8,401 bases of DNA, from positions 1 through 8,401 of the forward strand of contig JAEEPV010000109.1 in the NCBI GenBank assembly GCA_016284975.1, written 5' to 3'. How positions within the stretch are numbered: position 1 is the stretch's first letter; the number at the start of each line of letters is the position of its first letter. The notes under the pieces were generated by a model. That model worked only from the letters and a program-made list of their open reading frames with translations, ran no database searches and was not told the DNA's origin. Positions 1 to 6,757 of this stretch are shown here, one piece after another. The position numbers were made by a program, and so were the translations under genes. Source of the stretch: Solobacterium sp. Its GTDB lineage: Bacteria > Bacillota_I > Bacilli_A > Erysipelotrichales > Erysipelotrichaceae.

Positions 1-1621
1 GAACAATCTGACTCTTGCGGGAGAGTATTCCCTTCTGCAGATCATGACCGACTTCGCTCGTATCGGGGAATGCTTCCTCGACACGGGCTTTTTTATCGCC
101 TGAGGCAAAGAAGACGGATCCTTCATCCGCAACAGAAGTAAATGCCGCAACAATCAGATCCAGGTTTTTCTTGACGACCAGCTTATCCAGACACTCCTGA
201 ATCTCTTTTTCTCTGCCGATCAGACTTCGGGTCGAAGGAACCATACATTGAGAAATCATGGTATGACATCCGCCGATATCAAAGTACTTGATGTCCTGAA
301 CCACCATTTCATGGATGCTCTGATTCATATTTGCGGCAGACTTTGTGAACATTTCCTTTCCGAACACTTCGATGTCGAGGTCGGCGACCGCCGCAAGCAG
401 ATTGGCGGTATCGATATCCTTCTGGGTCGTTGTCGGAGACTGCAGAAGCAGTGTGTCCGAGAGTACTGCCCCCAGCATCAGACCGGCCAGTTCCTTCGGA
501 ATCAGAATCTGATTCTCCCGGAACATCGTCGCAATAATCGTCGCCGATGAGCCCACAATCTCATTTCGGAATGATACCGGCTGGCTTGTCGCAAAGTCAT
601 TGATGCGGTGATGGTCTACCACCTCGAGAATCTGTGCCTTTTCCACTGCCTTTACGGATTGTGAAAACTCATTGTGATCCACCAGAATGACCTTCTTATT
701 TTTGTAGGACATGAGATGACTGCGGCTGACATAGCCAACCAGTCGTTTCGCATCATCCACGACCGGATAGGAACGGAACCGTGTCCGTGCCATCTTGATC
801 CCTGCATCCTCCGCGAGTTCATTCTCGTTGAACAGAGCCGGCTTTGTGCGCATGATCAGTTTCACCTGAGGCGCAAAATAGATATAGCGGGAGGTATTCA
901 TGGAACCGTGTCCGGAAAGAATGACCGGGCAGTGGTGAATCTTTGCTGCAGAAAGCACTTCGTCCTGAATCCCGTCTGCCCAGACAACGATGAGCATCCC
1001 TGCGCCATTTTCGATCAGCTTCTTCTCTGCCTTTGGATCGTTTCCGATAATCACGATCCGATCCCGAACTTCATAGTTATCTGTACCATTCTCACTTAGC
1101 GCTACAATTGATACCTTTCCGTTCAGGTGCATTTCCGGATCATCATAGATCAGCTTTCCGCTGATCGTTTTGGCAATATCCGCTGCCGAGGTATGCCGAA
1201 GCAGCTCAATACCGGCTGATGTATCACCAAGGCTGATATTGGCAAGATCACTTTTTGATACATAACCGATTACCCGGTTTTCCTCATCCGTAACCGCAAA
1301 GGAAGCACGGTCCATCTCATTCATAAAACGAATCGCTTCATATACCGTCATTTCCGGATGGATCGATTCCGGACTGTCCATTTCGATTTCCTTCAGTTTT
1401 TTTCTCGCATCTTCCAGAAGGACTGGTTCTTCAAATCCAAACCGCTTCAGCAGATAAGCCGTTTCATTGCTTACCGGTCCAAGCCGGCACGCAACTGCAC
1501 GAATTCCCTTTGCTCTCTTGAAAAAAGCATATGCGATCGCAGATACGATCGAATCACTGTCCGGATGCCGGTGTCCGGTGATATAGATTGGTTCCTGTGA
1601 TTTTAAGGTAATTGTTGTCAT
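1..1621 (-). CDS. ppaC: Manganese-dependent (family II) inorganic pyrophosphatase with CBS-DRTGG-CBS regulatory insert, 3' end outside window
   Basis: This DHH-family enzyme hydrolyses pyrophosphate to phosphate in the cytoplasm and so pulls biosynthetic reactions forward. The 540 visible residues show the family II metal ligands: H17, D21 and D23 in GHRHPDSDS, D315 in VDHNE, H337-H338 in DHHRI, and D389 in LSDT. Ordinary family II enzymes have about 60 residues between the second and third motifs; here there are about 290. The extra ~230 residues fit a CBS motif (about 84-140), a DRTGG domain (about 145-250) and a second CBS motif (about 255-308, ending GYVSRSHL). In characterised relatives this module binds AMP/ADP (inhibitory) and ATP or Ap4A (activating). 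The C-terminal DHHA2 part runs to SRKSQIV at the edge. This resembles the substrate-binding SRKKQ end of the family, so only a few residues are missing. The ATG follows a weak AGG Shine-Dalgarno. Read by hand translation of the minus strand. Confidence 0.95.
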   Translation of the reverse strand, partial: MTTITLKSQEPIYITGHRHPDSDSIVSAIAYAFFKRAKGIRAVACRLGPVSNETAYLLKRFGFEEPVLLEDARKKLKEIEMDSPESIHPEMTVYEAIRFMNEMDRASFAVTDEENRVIGYVSKSDLANISLGDTSAGIELLRHTSAADIAKTISGKLIYDDPEMHLNGKVSIVALSENGTDNYEVRDRIVIIGNDPKAEKKLIENGAGMLIVVWADGIQDEVLSAAKIHHCPVILSGHGSMNTSRYIYFAPQVKLIMRTKPALFNENELAEDAGIKMARTRFRSYPVVDDAKRLVGYVSRSHLMSYKNKKVILVDHNEFSQSVKAVEKAQILEVVDHHRINDFATSQPVSFRNEIVGSSATIIATMFRENQILIPKELAGLMLGAVLSDTLLLQSPTTTQKDIDTANLLAAVADLDIEVFGKEMFTKSAANMNQSIHEMVVQDIKYFDIGGCHTMISQCMVPSTRSLIGREKEIQECLDKLVVKKNLDLIVAAFTSVADEGSVFFASGDKKARVEEAFPDTSEVGHDLQKGILSRKSQIV

Positions 1622-1644
1622 AAATAACCTGTTCTTTCTGTTTC

Positions 1645-1673
1645 ATTATACCTGCACTGCCAACAGACGCATC
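1645..1673 (-). promoter_or_regulatory. Candidate promoter of the pyrophosphatase gene
   Basis: A perfect TATAAT -10 box (minus strand, 1645-1650) lies 23 nt upstream of the ppaC start codon. At 17-bp spacing the -35 position (1668-1673) reads GATGCG, a poor match, so the promoter rests mainly on the -10 box. It sits directly after the upstream gene's terminator, which supports independent transcription. The predicted leader is only about 15-20 nt. Confidence 0.5.
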
Positions 1674-1676
1674 CGT

Positions 1677-1706
1677 AAAAAAAGCCTGTCCATTCAGGTA
1701 CAGGCT
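1677..1706 (-). terminator. Intrinsic terminator closing the five-gene operon
   Basis: On the minus strand AGCCTGT (1700-1706) pairs perfectly with ACAGGCT (1683-1689) around a 10-nt loop, and the stem runs straight into seven T residues (1677-1683). It begins 10 nt after the lipoprotein stop codon. Confidence 0.87.
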
Positions 1707-1715
1707 GTCATTTCA

Positions 1716-2249
1716 TTATTCTGCCTGGAATGTAATGAAGAAGACATCTCCCTCTTCACTGTCCTCATCTTCGGTATCGTAGTATTCCAGGAAAGCAAGC
1801 TGGAAATCGTGGATGCCTTCCGGAACAGCAAATACCAGATCTCCCGTCACACTCTTCTTTGCCGGCAGAATATAGCTGTCTTCCAGCATTCCATCGGTCC
1901 AGAGAGAAACATCTTCCAGAGTAACCGGATAGTCATAGTCATCATCTCCCTCTCCCCACTGAATCTGGAAATCGGAATCAAACATCGGAATATCTTCATC
2001 AAAGGTATTGGTCAGCGTAACATTGACAACCGCAAGCTTCATGCCAGCTTCTGCCTGTACCGCACCTTTATAATCATCCGCCAGTTTCGCGCTGTTGATC
2101 TTAAACGTGAACCATGCGGTAGACATCGTGTCTCCCATTCCGCCTTCTGCAATTCCATCCTTCGCCGTGACAACATTTGCTTTCTTACCACAGCCAGTCA
2201 TACTGAGCGCCAGAAGACCGGCAAACACTGCCTTCATCCACTTCTTCAT
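1716..2249 (-). CDS. Secreted lipoprotein with DUF4352-like immunoglobulin-type domain
   Basis: The 177-residue protein starts with a lipoprotein signal: MKKWMKAVF, a hydrophobic stretch, then MTGC with the lipidated Cys20. It is therefore predicted to be anchored on the outer face of the cytoplasmic membrane. Residues about 35-177 resemble the DUF4352 / telomere-repeat-factor-like immunoglobulin fold of Firmicute lipoproteins: a KLAVVNVTLTN strand, an S/D-F strand, then YILPAKKSVTGDLVFAVPEG and a final F-x-L-x-F strand. The domain is very acidic (DEDSEEGD near the C terminus). The molecular role of this family is not established. Surface stress sensing or ligand binding is only a guess. The start is secure: GGGGAGG lies 7 nt before ATG. 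It is the last gene of the operon, 37 nt after the MFS gene, and is followed by a terminator. It ends with TAA. Confidence 0.85.
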   Translation of the reverse strand: MKKWMKAVFAGLLALSMTGCGKKANVVTAKDGIAEGGMGDTMSTAWFTFKINSAKLADDYKGAVQAEAGMKLAVVNVTLTNTFDEDIPMFDSDFQIQWGEGDDDYDYPVTLEDVSLWTDGMLEDSYILPAKKSVTGDLVFAVPEGIHDFQLAFLEYYDTEDEDSEEGDVFFITFQAE

Positions 2250-2286
2250 TTTCGTTCCTCCCCTGTTAACATCTTATTCCTTACGA

Positions 2287-3459
2287 TCAGTCCTCCGCAA
2301 ACCGGAAAATCAGAACAATTCCAGCAACCGCTGCTGCAGCACAGATTCCCAGCAGACTCTTTACTCCAAACTGATCTATGACAAAACCACCCAGAAAACT
2401 TGCCAGCAGTCCTGCCACGGTAGACATAGCAGTCATCAGCGCCTGTCCCTTGACTGCGTCTTTGGCCTTCGTATGTTCATGGGCATAGGCTACCGAAGAA
2501 GGAAGATACAGGGCAAAGCTGACACACTGAAGCAGCTGTGAAAACAGCACCACCGGATAGCTGCCCGCAAGAAACAGAATCACCTGTTTGATCAGATATC
2601 CGACAGAAGCTGCTTTCATCAGCTTCCCGGACGAAAACCGCTGCCACAGCCGGTCATAAAGCATCATTACGGGAATTTCAGAAATCGCGGCCGCCGCAAG
2701 CGCCAGCCCCATATCCTTTGCGGTTCCTCCAACATTCAATACGATCTGAAGCAGATAGGTACCACTCGTTCCGGCACAGAACATCAGACACATTGCGCCG
2801 ATGCTGACAAACAGCAGATTCCGGTTTTCACGCGCAAATTCCAAAAGGTTTCCGGAGTCACGATTCTGCTCTTTTTCCTGTCTGCTGCCCGGCCGTAACA
2901 TTTTTCCGATGATATGCAGCAGTATCAGCATAATCAGCAAAGACCCAATCGTCAGGATGGGCAGGATGCTGACCGCAAACCGCTCCACAAGGAATCCTGC
3001 AGCAGCCGACATCAGCGAATAGCCAAGTGATCCAAATGCTCTTGCAGCTCCGAAGCTCATCGGATTTCCTGCTTCCGCAAGCCGGTAATTCAAATCGTTG
3101 AGCAGCGGCATCATAATGGTATGAACAATAAAAGCCAGTACATAGAATACTGCCATCCAGATGCTTCTGCCCTTCAGTACCAGCAGGAAACCGCAGAAAA
3201 TCAGAAACAGCCCACAGATCGCAGACAGAATCCTGGCCGGTGTAACTTTCTTCGTCCGATCGGCATAATCCGCAAGTACAGACTGAACCAGCACTGCACC
3301 GCCGTTTCCGATTCCCATGATCAGACCGATTTCCATTGAGGAGAATCCGTTTGGAAGGAGAAACGCCGAACTGAAGCCACAGATGATCGAATTGCCCATC
3401 CAATAGAAAAAATGCAGGAGGGCGTAGGTCAGCTGTGCTTTGTTTTGTTTCTTACTCAT
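2287..3459 (-). CDS. MFS transporter, MFS_1-like (LacY / phenylpropionate-permease-like) family
   Basis: This is a 390-residue integral membrane protein with about 12 hydrophobic segments and a charged central loop at about 190-212. Visible family marks are a motif-A variant ADYADRTKK (63-71) between helices 2 and 3, ARAFGSLGYSL (139-149), which resembles the R-x-W/F-G-S-x-G stretch of the LacY/HcaT-like group, and ISEIPVM (259-265). The end (GQALMTAMSTVAG, then GGFVIDQFG) is also typical. It probably moves a small solute with a proton, but the substrate and direction cannot be read. I chose ATG 3459: it lies 16 nt after the acylphosphatase stop and has an AGAGG 12 nt upstream that overlaps that stop. 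An earlier in-frame ATG at 3510 lies inside the acylphosphatase gene, has no well-placed ribosome binding site, and would add a non-membrane extension. It ends with TGA, 37 nt before the lipoprotein. Confidence 0.88.
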   Translation of the reverse strand: MSKKQNKAQLTYALLHFFYWMGNSIICGFSSAFLLPNGFSSMEIGLIMGIGNGGAVLVQSVLADYADRTKKVTPARILSAICGLFLIFCGFLLVLKGRSIWMAVFYVLAFIVHTIMMPLLNDLNYRLAEAGNPMSFGAARAFGSLGYSLMSAAAGFLVERFAVSILPILTIGSLLIMLILLHIIGKMLRPGSRQEKEQNRDSGNLLEFARENRNLLFVSIGAMCLMFCAGTSGTYLLQIVLNVGGTAKDMGLALAAAAISEIPVMMLYDRLWQRFSSGKLMKAASVGYLIKQVILFLAGSYPVVLFSQLLQCVSFALYLPSSVAYAHEHTKAKDAVKGQALMTAMSTVAGLLASFLGGFVIDQFGVKSLLGICAAAAVAGIVLIFRFAED

Positions 3460-3475
3460 CTCAAAGATAATCCTC

Positions 3476-3757
3476 TCAATAACGTACGCGAAAGCTGCGT
3501 TCCTCTCCATCCACCGGAGCTTCCCTCACATCCATATGCCGGATATGGATCCACGAATCCTTTTTCAGCATATCAATCACTCCGGCAATCTGTTCTTCGC
3601 TTCCCTGCAGTTCCAGGGTCACAGATCCATCGTACTCATTCCTCACCCAGCCGGTCACTCCGCAGGCAGAGGCGCTCTGACGGCAGATCCAGCGAAAACC
3701 AACCCCCTGTACTTCTCCGTAGAATTCAAAATGTTTTCGAACCGTTTTCTTCGTCAT
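3476..3757 (-). CDS. acyP: Acylphosphatase
   Basis: This small cytoplasmic enzyme (93 residues, the normal family length) hydrolyses acyl phosphates such as carbamoyl phosphate, acetyl phosphate or 1,3-bisphosphoglycerate. Both signatures are present: GEVQGVGFRW (14-23), with the phosphate-binding loop and catalytic R22, and GWVRNEYDGSV (36-46), with catalytic N40. The C-terminal FRVRY strand is also typical. The ATG follows GAGG with a short 4-nt gap, and this Shine-Dalgarno overlaps the TGA of the esterase gene. The genes are only 6 nt apart, so translational coupling is likely. The stop overlaps the Shine-Dalgarno of the MFS gene. The physiological substrate is unknown, as for most bacterial acylphosphatases. 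The link to the esterase and transporter may be functional or only co-transcription. Confidence 0.96.
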   Translation of the reverse strand: MTKKTVRKHFEFYGEVQGVGFRWICRQSASACGVTGWVRNEYDGSVTLELQGSEEQIAGVIDMLKKDSWIHIRHMDVREAPVDGEERSFRVRY

Positions 3758-3763
3758 ACATCC

Positions 3764-4540
3764 TCACGGCTGAATCCAAAGCCAGTCCATAAAGATCGGC
3801 ACCTGTTTTGCCCAGTCAGCCTCACAATGCCTGCCGTCTTTCTGAAAATATACGTAAGTTCTCGAACCTTTTCCCTGCAGTTCTTTTTCAAATTTCCGGG
3901 TAGCCCGGGCTTCCCGGGTATCCCATTCCGGATCTCCGTTATGAGCAGCTTTCCCAGCCTCGGCCTCTCCCCAGCCCATATAGATCCGGGTATCCGGTGA
4001 AAGCGTGACTTCCTTCAGATCCTTGCGGAATGAGGAACAGTTCCAGAAAATCCCAGAGGAAAGGCAGGCAGCCTTGGAAAACACGTGGTTATAACGGATG
4101 ATCCCGTACATGCTCATAAGCCCACCCATCGAAGAACCACCGATACCGGTCGCTTCCCGATGACTCCATGTCCGATAGTCTCTGTCGATCATCGGTTTAA
4201 TCTCTTCTGTAATCCAGCGGAACGTTTCCTTTCCCTTCCCATTGGTTTTCTCACGAAAAAAGTGTTTCTGGTATGGACAGTATTCCGCGATCCTCTCCTG
4301 ATCCTTGTGAGAACATTCCATTCCGACAATGATCATTTTCTTTTCCCAGTGATCCAGAAAATCCTTCAATCCCCAGCAGGTACCGTAGGTAGCCCAGCTG
4401 TCATAAAACAGATTATGACCATCAAAGAAATACATCACGGGATATCGTTCACTGCTGGATTCATAGTCATCCGGAAGATAGATATGTAAAAGCCGGTCGC
4501 TGTTGGCGGCAGGATAATACATTGGTCTTTGTATGATCAT
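3764..4540 (-). CDS. Alpha/beta-hydrolase esterase of the putative esterase (Esterase D/enterochelin esterase-like) family
   Basis: The 258 residues have no signal peptide or membrane helix, so the enzyme should be cytoplasmic. The N-terminal part has RYPVMYFFDGHNLFYD (32-47), the early strand and DGxNLF turn typical of PF00756/COG2819 esterases. The nucleophile elbow is GSSMG (135-139) with Ser137. The catalytic His is probably H238 in GRHCEADW, which resembles the GxHxExxW ending of the family. The acid is less clear: E192 or E194 in MGWGEAEAG sits where the family's acidic residue is expected. The natural ester or peptide substrate is not predictable. The start ATG overlaps the stop of the upstream gene in an ATGA (4 nt), with AGAGG 8 nt upstream, so translation is probably coupled. 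The acylphosphatase follows 6 nt downstream. It ends with TGA. Confidence 0.9.
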   Translation of the reverse strand: MIIQRPMYYPAANSDRLLHIYLPDDYESSSERYPVMYFFDGHNLFYDSWATYGTCWGLKDFLDHWEKKMIIVGMECSHKDQERIAEYCPYQKHFFREKTNGKGKETFRWITEEIKPMIDRDYRTWSHREATGIGGSSMGGLMSMYGIIRYNHVFSKAACLSSGIFWNCSSFRKDLKEVTLSPDTRIYMGWGEAEAGKAAHNGDPEWDTREARATRKFEKELQGKGSRTYVYFQKDGRHCEADWAKQVPIFMDWLWIQP

Positions 4541-4980
4541 GCCTTTTTCCTCTTCGCCCGTCCAACCGAAAGATCACAGCTCTGCAGAATATTCAAAACC
4601 TGTTCTGCGGATGCGTATGCCGCACTGGCATCGATTCCCTTCTCTTCCATTACAGCTTTCGCTGCCTTCTCATACTTCCGCTTGTATTTCTGATTCAGTT
4701 CTTTCCAGTTGACCGACTTGAGCTGTTCCGCCAGATCCCCGTCATACGGCAGGACTCCCTGCTTCATCAGCACCGCAATCACCGGATAACCGGGATAGCC
4801 TGCCCAGTAAGTCGCGTTGTCATCGCTGGCATAATGATGGTCTTCCCAGATGATGGTATAGGTTTTTGAACGGTCGGATGACGTTACCGTGGCTTTGTTC
4901 TCATTCGGATCTATTTCGATACGGCCATCTGCGATGGCGCTGTATGCTTCAAACACTTTTTCAATCGGGGGCATTTTCAT
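4537..4980 (-). CDS. Conserved-looking protein of unknown function, first gene of the operon
   Basis: I do not recognise a characterised family for this 147-residue soluble protein. It has no signal peptide and no transmembrane helix. Residues 1-60 suggest beta structure (ADGRIEIDPNENKATVTSS, then TYTIIWED). A central aromatic and glycine-rich segment YWAGYPGYPVIAVLMKQG (58-75) looks like the most constrained part. The C-terminal half is helical and strongly basic (WKELNQKYKRKYEKAAKA, ending GRAKRKKA), so a protein or nucleic-acid contact is possible but unproven. The start at 4980 has AAGGAG 10 nt upstream; a second ATG two codons later is a weaker alternative. The stop TGA shares four bases with the esterase start. 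The gene is preceded by its own promoter and by the terminator of the uracil permease gene. Confidence 0.8.
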   Translation of the reverse strand: MKMPPIEKVFEAYSAIADGRIEIDPNENKATVTSSDRSKTYTIIWEDHHYASDDNATYWAGYPGYPVIAVLMKQGVLPYDGDLAEQLKSVNWKELNQKYKRKYEKAAKAVMEEKGIDASAAYASAEQVLNILQSCDLSVGRAKRKKA

Positions 4981-5010
4981 AAATCAGCAGCTCCTTCTTT
5001 CATAACCTGT

Positions 5011-5040
5011 ATTGTACCGCGTTGTCTTCGGAAGAGTCAT
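5011..5040 (-). promoter_or_regulatory. Candidate promoter of the five-gene operon
   Basis: On the minus strand ATGACT (5035-5040, 4 of 6 matches to TTGACA) is separated by 18 bp from TACAAT (5011-5016, 5 of 6 matches to TATAAT). It begins immediately after the T tract of the preceding terminator and lies 30 nt upstream of the first start codon. An AAGGAG ribosome binding site lies between it and the ATG. Confidence 0.6.
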
Positions 5041-5077
5041 AAAAAAGGCGGGATCCATTATCTGATCTTCCCGCCTT
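5041..5077 (-). terminator. Intrinsic terminator of the uracil permease gene
   Basis: On the minus strand AAGGCGGGA (5069-5077) pairs perfectly with TCCCGCCTT (5045-5053) around a 15-nt loop and continues into six T residues (5041-5046). It starts 15 nt after the permease stop codon. Confidence 0.93.
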
Positions 5078-5092
5078 ACGAACTGTTTATAC

Positions 5093-6556
5093 TCAGCTGT
5101 TTGCGTTGGTGTCTTCCACCTCGACGTCACTCATATGCTTGACAACCGATGTCAGGCCATCTGTTTCTTCATCCTTCGGAAGGTGCCATTCATTGACGAC
5201 CAGATTCGTTAAGATTCCAAGAATCAGAGCTGTCGCAAGACTTGTGATGGTAAGCAGCGAACCGCCGGTTGTCGGATTGGAACCGAAGTTCAGGGTCAGG
5301 CCGCCGATACCGGTAACGAAGATTGCACTTACTACAAAGAGGTTCTTGTTATTGCCAAGATCTACCTTCTTGAGCATCTGCAGACCGGATACTGCGATAA
5401 AGCCATACAGAGCAACACAGGCACCGCCCATGACACACTTCGGAATGGTGTTGATGAAGGCAACAAACGGTGTGAAGAAGGACAGGATCATACAGCCAGC
5501 ACCTGCTGTCGCAATGGTTACGATCGATGCGTTTCCGGTGATCGCTACACATCCAATGGACTCACCGTAGGTAGTATTTGCCGCACCGCCGAAGAAACCG
5601 CCGACAATCGATCCGATACCATCACCAAGCAGTGTCTTATCAAGACCCGGATCCTTGATCAGATCGCGGTTGATGATCGAACTGAGGTTCTTGTGGTCAG
5701 CGATATGCTGTGCAAGTTCAACGACTGCGATCGGTACGAAGGTGATTGCGATGTTAGAGAGTGCCGCACCATCGATGGAACTCAGCGTGTTGGACTTAAT
5801 TGCAGATACGATTGTGAAGCTTGGTACTCTTACCAGAGAATGAATGGTAAACGGTACGAACGCTTCCTTCAGGAAAGAGAAGTCCATGATCATCAGTTCT
5901 TCTACGCCAAACATCTGACCGATCAGGGTGATGACCAGTGAAAGCAGGAAACCGGTTCCGATACCTACCACAAACGGGATCAGCTTGATCAGCTTGGAGC
6001 CGCGGATCGACGCAACAACGATTGCCATGAAGGTAATGACACCAACGAGAATCGTAATCAGACTGTACCGATCACCACCGTTGGTTGCCATCCAGGATGT
6101 TGCAGTCCCGGAGAGCGAGAGACCAATCAGCGCAACAATCGGACCGATGATGACTGCCGGCATGAGCTTGTTGACCCAGTCACTGCCGACTGCCTTGATA
6201 ACCAGAGCAATCACAACATAGACAAGACCCGCAAACAGAATACCTAAGATTACCCCCCAGTAACCATAGTTCTGTCCGAGAATTGCCGCATACGCACCCA
6301 GGAATGTAAATGAACTTCCAAGGAATACAGGGCTCTTTTTCTGAGTAAAGAAGATATATACGAGAGAACCGATACCTGCGCCGAACAGTGCGGCAGCCGG
6401 ATCAAAGAATACGTTTCCGCCATCGCCGGTCGTGAAGCTTGACATCAGCATCGGCACAAGCAATGTTGCCGCCATGATGGCGATCATCTGCTGGAAAGCG
6501 AACACCAGTGTTTGCGTCAGCTTAGGCCGGTCTTCAACTTCATACATGAGTTTCAT
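5093..6556 (-). CDS. pyrP: Uracil permease (NCS2 / nucleobase:cation symporter-2 family)
   Basis: The 487-residue membrane protein has about 14 hydrophobic segments, as in the NCS2/UraA fold, and imports uracil with a proton. Family marks are SPVFLGSSFTF (75-85), VVELAQHIADHKNLSSI (278-294) in the substrate-binding helix, DPGLDKTLLGDG (302-313), NTTYGESIGCVAIT (327-340) with the conserved E332, and IPKCVMGG (371-378). The hydrophilic C-terminal tail is acidic. By recall of UraA, the residues at the E241 and H245 positions here are Q283 and D287. The uracil assignment is supported independently by the PyrR-type attenuator upstream. The start is ATG 6556 because AGGAGG (6566-6571) lies 9 nt before it. 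An open frame extends upstream to 6658, but this reads through the Shine-Dalgarno and the leader terminator and encodes a basic, unrelated stretch. The gene is monocistronic and ends with TGA before a terminator. uraA is an equally acceptable name. Confidence 0.93.
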   Translation of the reverse strand: MKLMYEVEDRPKLTQTLVFAFQQMIAIMAATLLVPMLMSSFTTGDGGNVFFDPAAALFGAGIGSLVYIFFTQKKSPVFLGSSFTFLGAYAAILGQNYGYWGVILGILFAGLVYVVIALVIKAVGSDWVNKLMPAVIIGPIVALIGLSLSGTATSWMATNGGDRYSLITILVGVITFMAIVVASIRGSKLIKLIPFVVGIGTGFLLSLVITLIGQMFGVEELMIMDFSFLKEAFVPFTIHSLVRVPSFTIVSAIKSNTLSSIDGAALSNIAITFVPIAVVELAQHIADHKNLSSIINRDLIKDPGLDKTLLGDGIGSIVGGFFGGAANTTYGESIGCVAITGNASIVTIATAGAGCMILSFFTPFVAFINTIPKCVMGGACVALYGFIAVSGLQMLKKVDLGNNKNLFVVSAIFVTGIGGLTLNFGSNPTTGGSLLTITSLATALILGILTNLVVNEWHLPKDEETDGLTSVVKHMSDVEVEDTNANS

Positions 6557-6565
6557 ACATTCTAT

Positions 6566-6571
6566 CCTCCT
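6566..6571 (-). promoter_or_regulatory. Ribosome binding site that fixes the uracil permease start
   Basis: A perfect AGGAGG lies 9 nt before ATG 6556. It excludes the longer in-frame reading from 6658, in which these bases would encode Arg-Arg. Confidence 0.9.
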
Positions 6572-6596
6572 GTGAAATCCGTTCGGCATTCTCCTG

Positions 6597-6626
6597 AAAA
6601 AAGGATCCCGCGCGGCCGCAAGATCC
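6597..6626 (-). terminator. Leader (attenuator) terminator upstream of the uracil permease
   Basis: On the minus strand the 10-base arms GGATCTTGCG (6617-6626) and CGCGGGATCC (6603-6612) form an uninterrupted hairpin (eight Watson-Crick and two G-U pairs) with a 4-nt loop, followed by six T residues (6597-6602). It lies between the promoter and the coding start, 41 nt before the ATG, so it must be conditional. Confidence 0.92.
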
Positions 6627-6690
6627 CTGACATAGTTTTTCTGTTTTCGTCTGTTCATCTTGCCGGCCTCTCAGTGCCGAATTAAAGATT
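6597..6690 (-). promoter_or_regulatory. PyrR-type transcription attenuator (anti-antiterminator, antiterminator, terminator)
   Basis: Near the predicted 5' end, AUCUU (6685-6689) can pair with AAGAU (6657-6661). Above an internal loop, CGGC (6676-6679) pairs with GCCG (6664-6667), capped by a loop containing CUGAGAGG. This is the anti-antiterminator. The CUGAGA element matches the CNGNGA hexaloop and following GG of PyrR binding loops, although the usual C-G closing pair is A-G here. The alternative antiterminator pairs GCAAGAU (6657-6663) with AUCUUGC of the terminator's 5' arm (6618-6624), and can extend through GGCC/GGCC with one bulged G. It uses the 3' arm of the first hairpin, so the two are exclusive. 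Known PyrR logic: UMP-bound PyrR stabilises the first hairpin, the terminator forms and permease expression falls. PyrR itself is not in the window. Confidence 0.87.
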
Positions 6691-6696
6691 TCTTTG

Positions 6697-6725
6697 AGTA
6701 TACTAACACGGTGCCCAATCAAATA
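6697..6725 (-). promoter_or_regulatory. Candidate promoter of the pyrP attenuator leader
   Basis: A TATACT -10 box (minus strand, 6697-6702; 5 of 6 matches) would start RNA at about 6690, just before the first arm of the PyrR hairpin, as expected for a pyr leader. At 17-bp spacing the -35 site reads TATTTG, a poor match, so this promoter is tentative. I see no terminator between the GGDEF gene stop (6758) and this site, so readthrough into the leader is also possible. Confidence 0.5.
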
Positions 6726-6757
6726 CAACCATGTTTTTTGTCTGAAAAGGTACAATT

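Noticed and set aside
1809..2381. Long plus-strand open frames such as this one and 3440-4000
   Set aside because: They lie opposite well-supported genes (lipoprotein, MFS, acylphosphatase, esterase), show no protein-family character and have no credible ribosome binding site.
2858..3403. A 181-codon minus-strand open frame in a second frame of the MFS gene
   Set aside because: It is a frame shadow: the MFS frame carries the membrane segments and motifs, while this frame is Cys/His/Arg-rich noise.
3460..3510. Earlier MFS start at 3510
   Set aside because: It lies inside the acylphosphatase gene, has no well-spaced Shine-Dalgarno, and adds residues before the first helix; ATG 3459 fits better.
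3895..3922. Repeated CCCGGG elements that look like a small repeat or hairpin
   Set aside because: They come from consecutive Thr/Ala-Arg (CGG) codons in the esterase segment DTREARATRK, with no T tract or symmetry beyond that.
6557..6658. In-frame upstream extension of the uracil permease (34 extra residues from 6658)
   Set aside because: It reads through a perfect AGGAGG Shine-Dalgarno and the leader terminator, and gives a basic peptide unlike the family N terminus.
6540..6755. A 71-codon open frame across the pyrP leader that could be a leader peptide
   Set aside because: It covers the promoter, hairpins and start region without a ribosome binding site. The structures fit PyrR control, not translation-dependent attenuation.
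6721..6757. Possible terminator after the GGDEF gene (A/T-rich stretch)
   Set aside because: There is a run of six A residues on the minus strand but no stable hairpin and no U tract after a stem.
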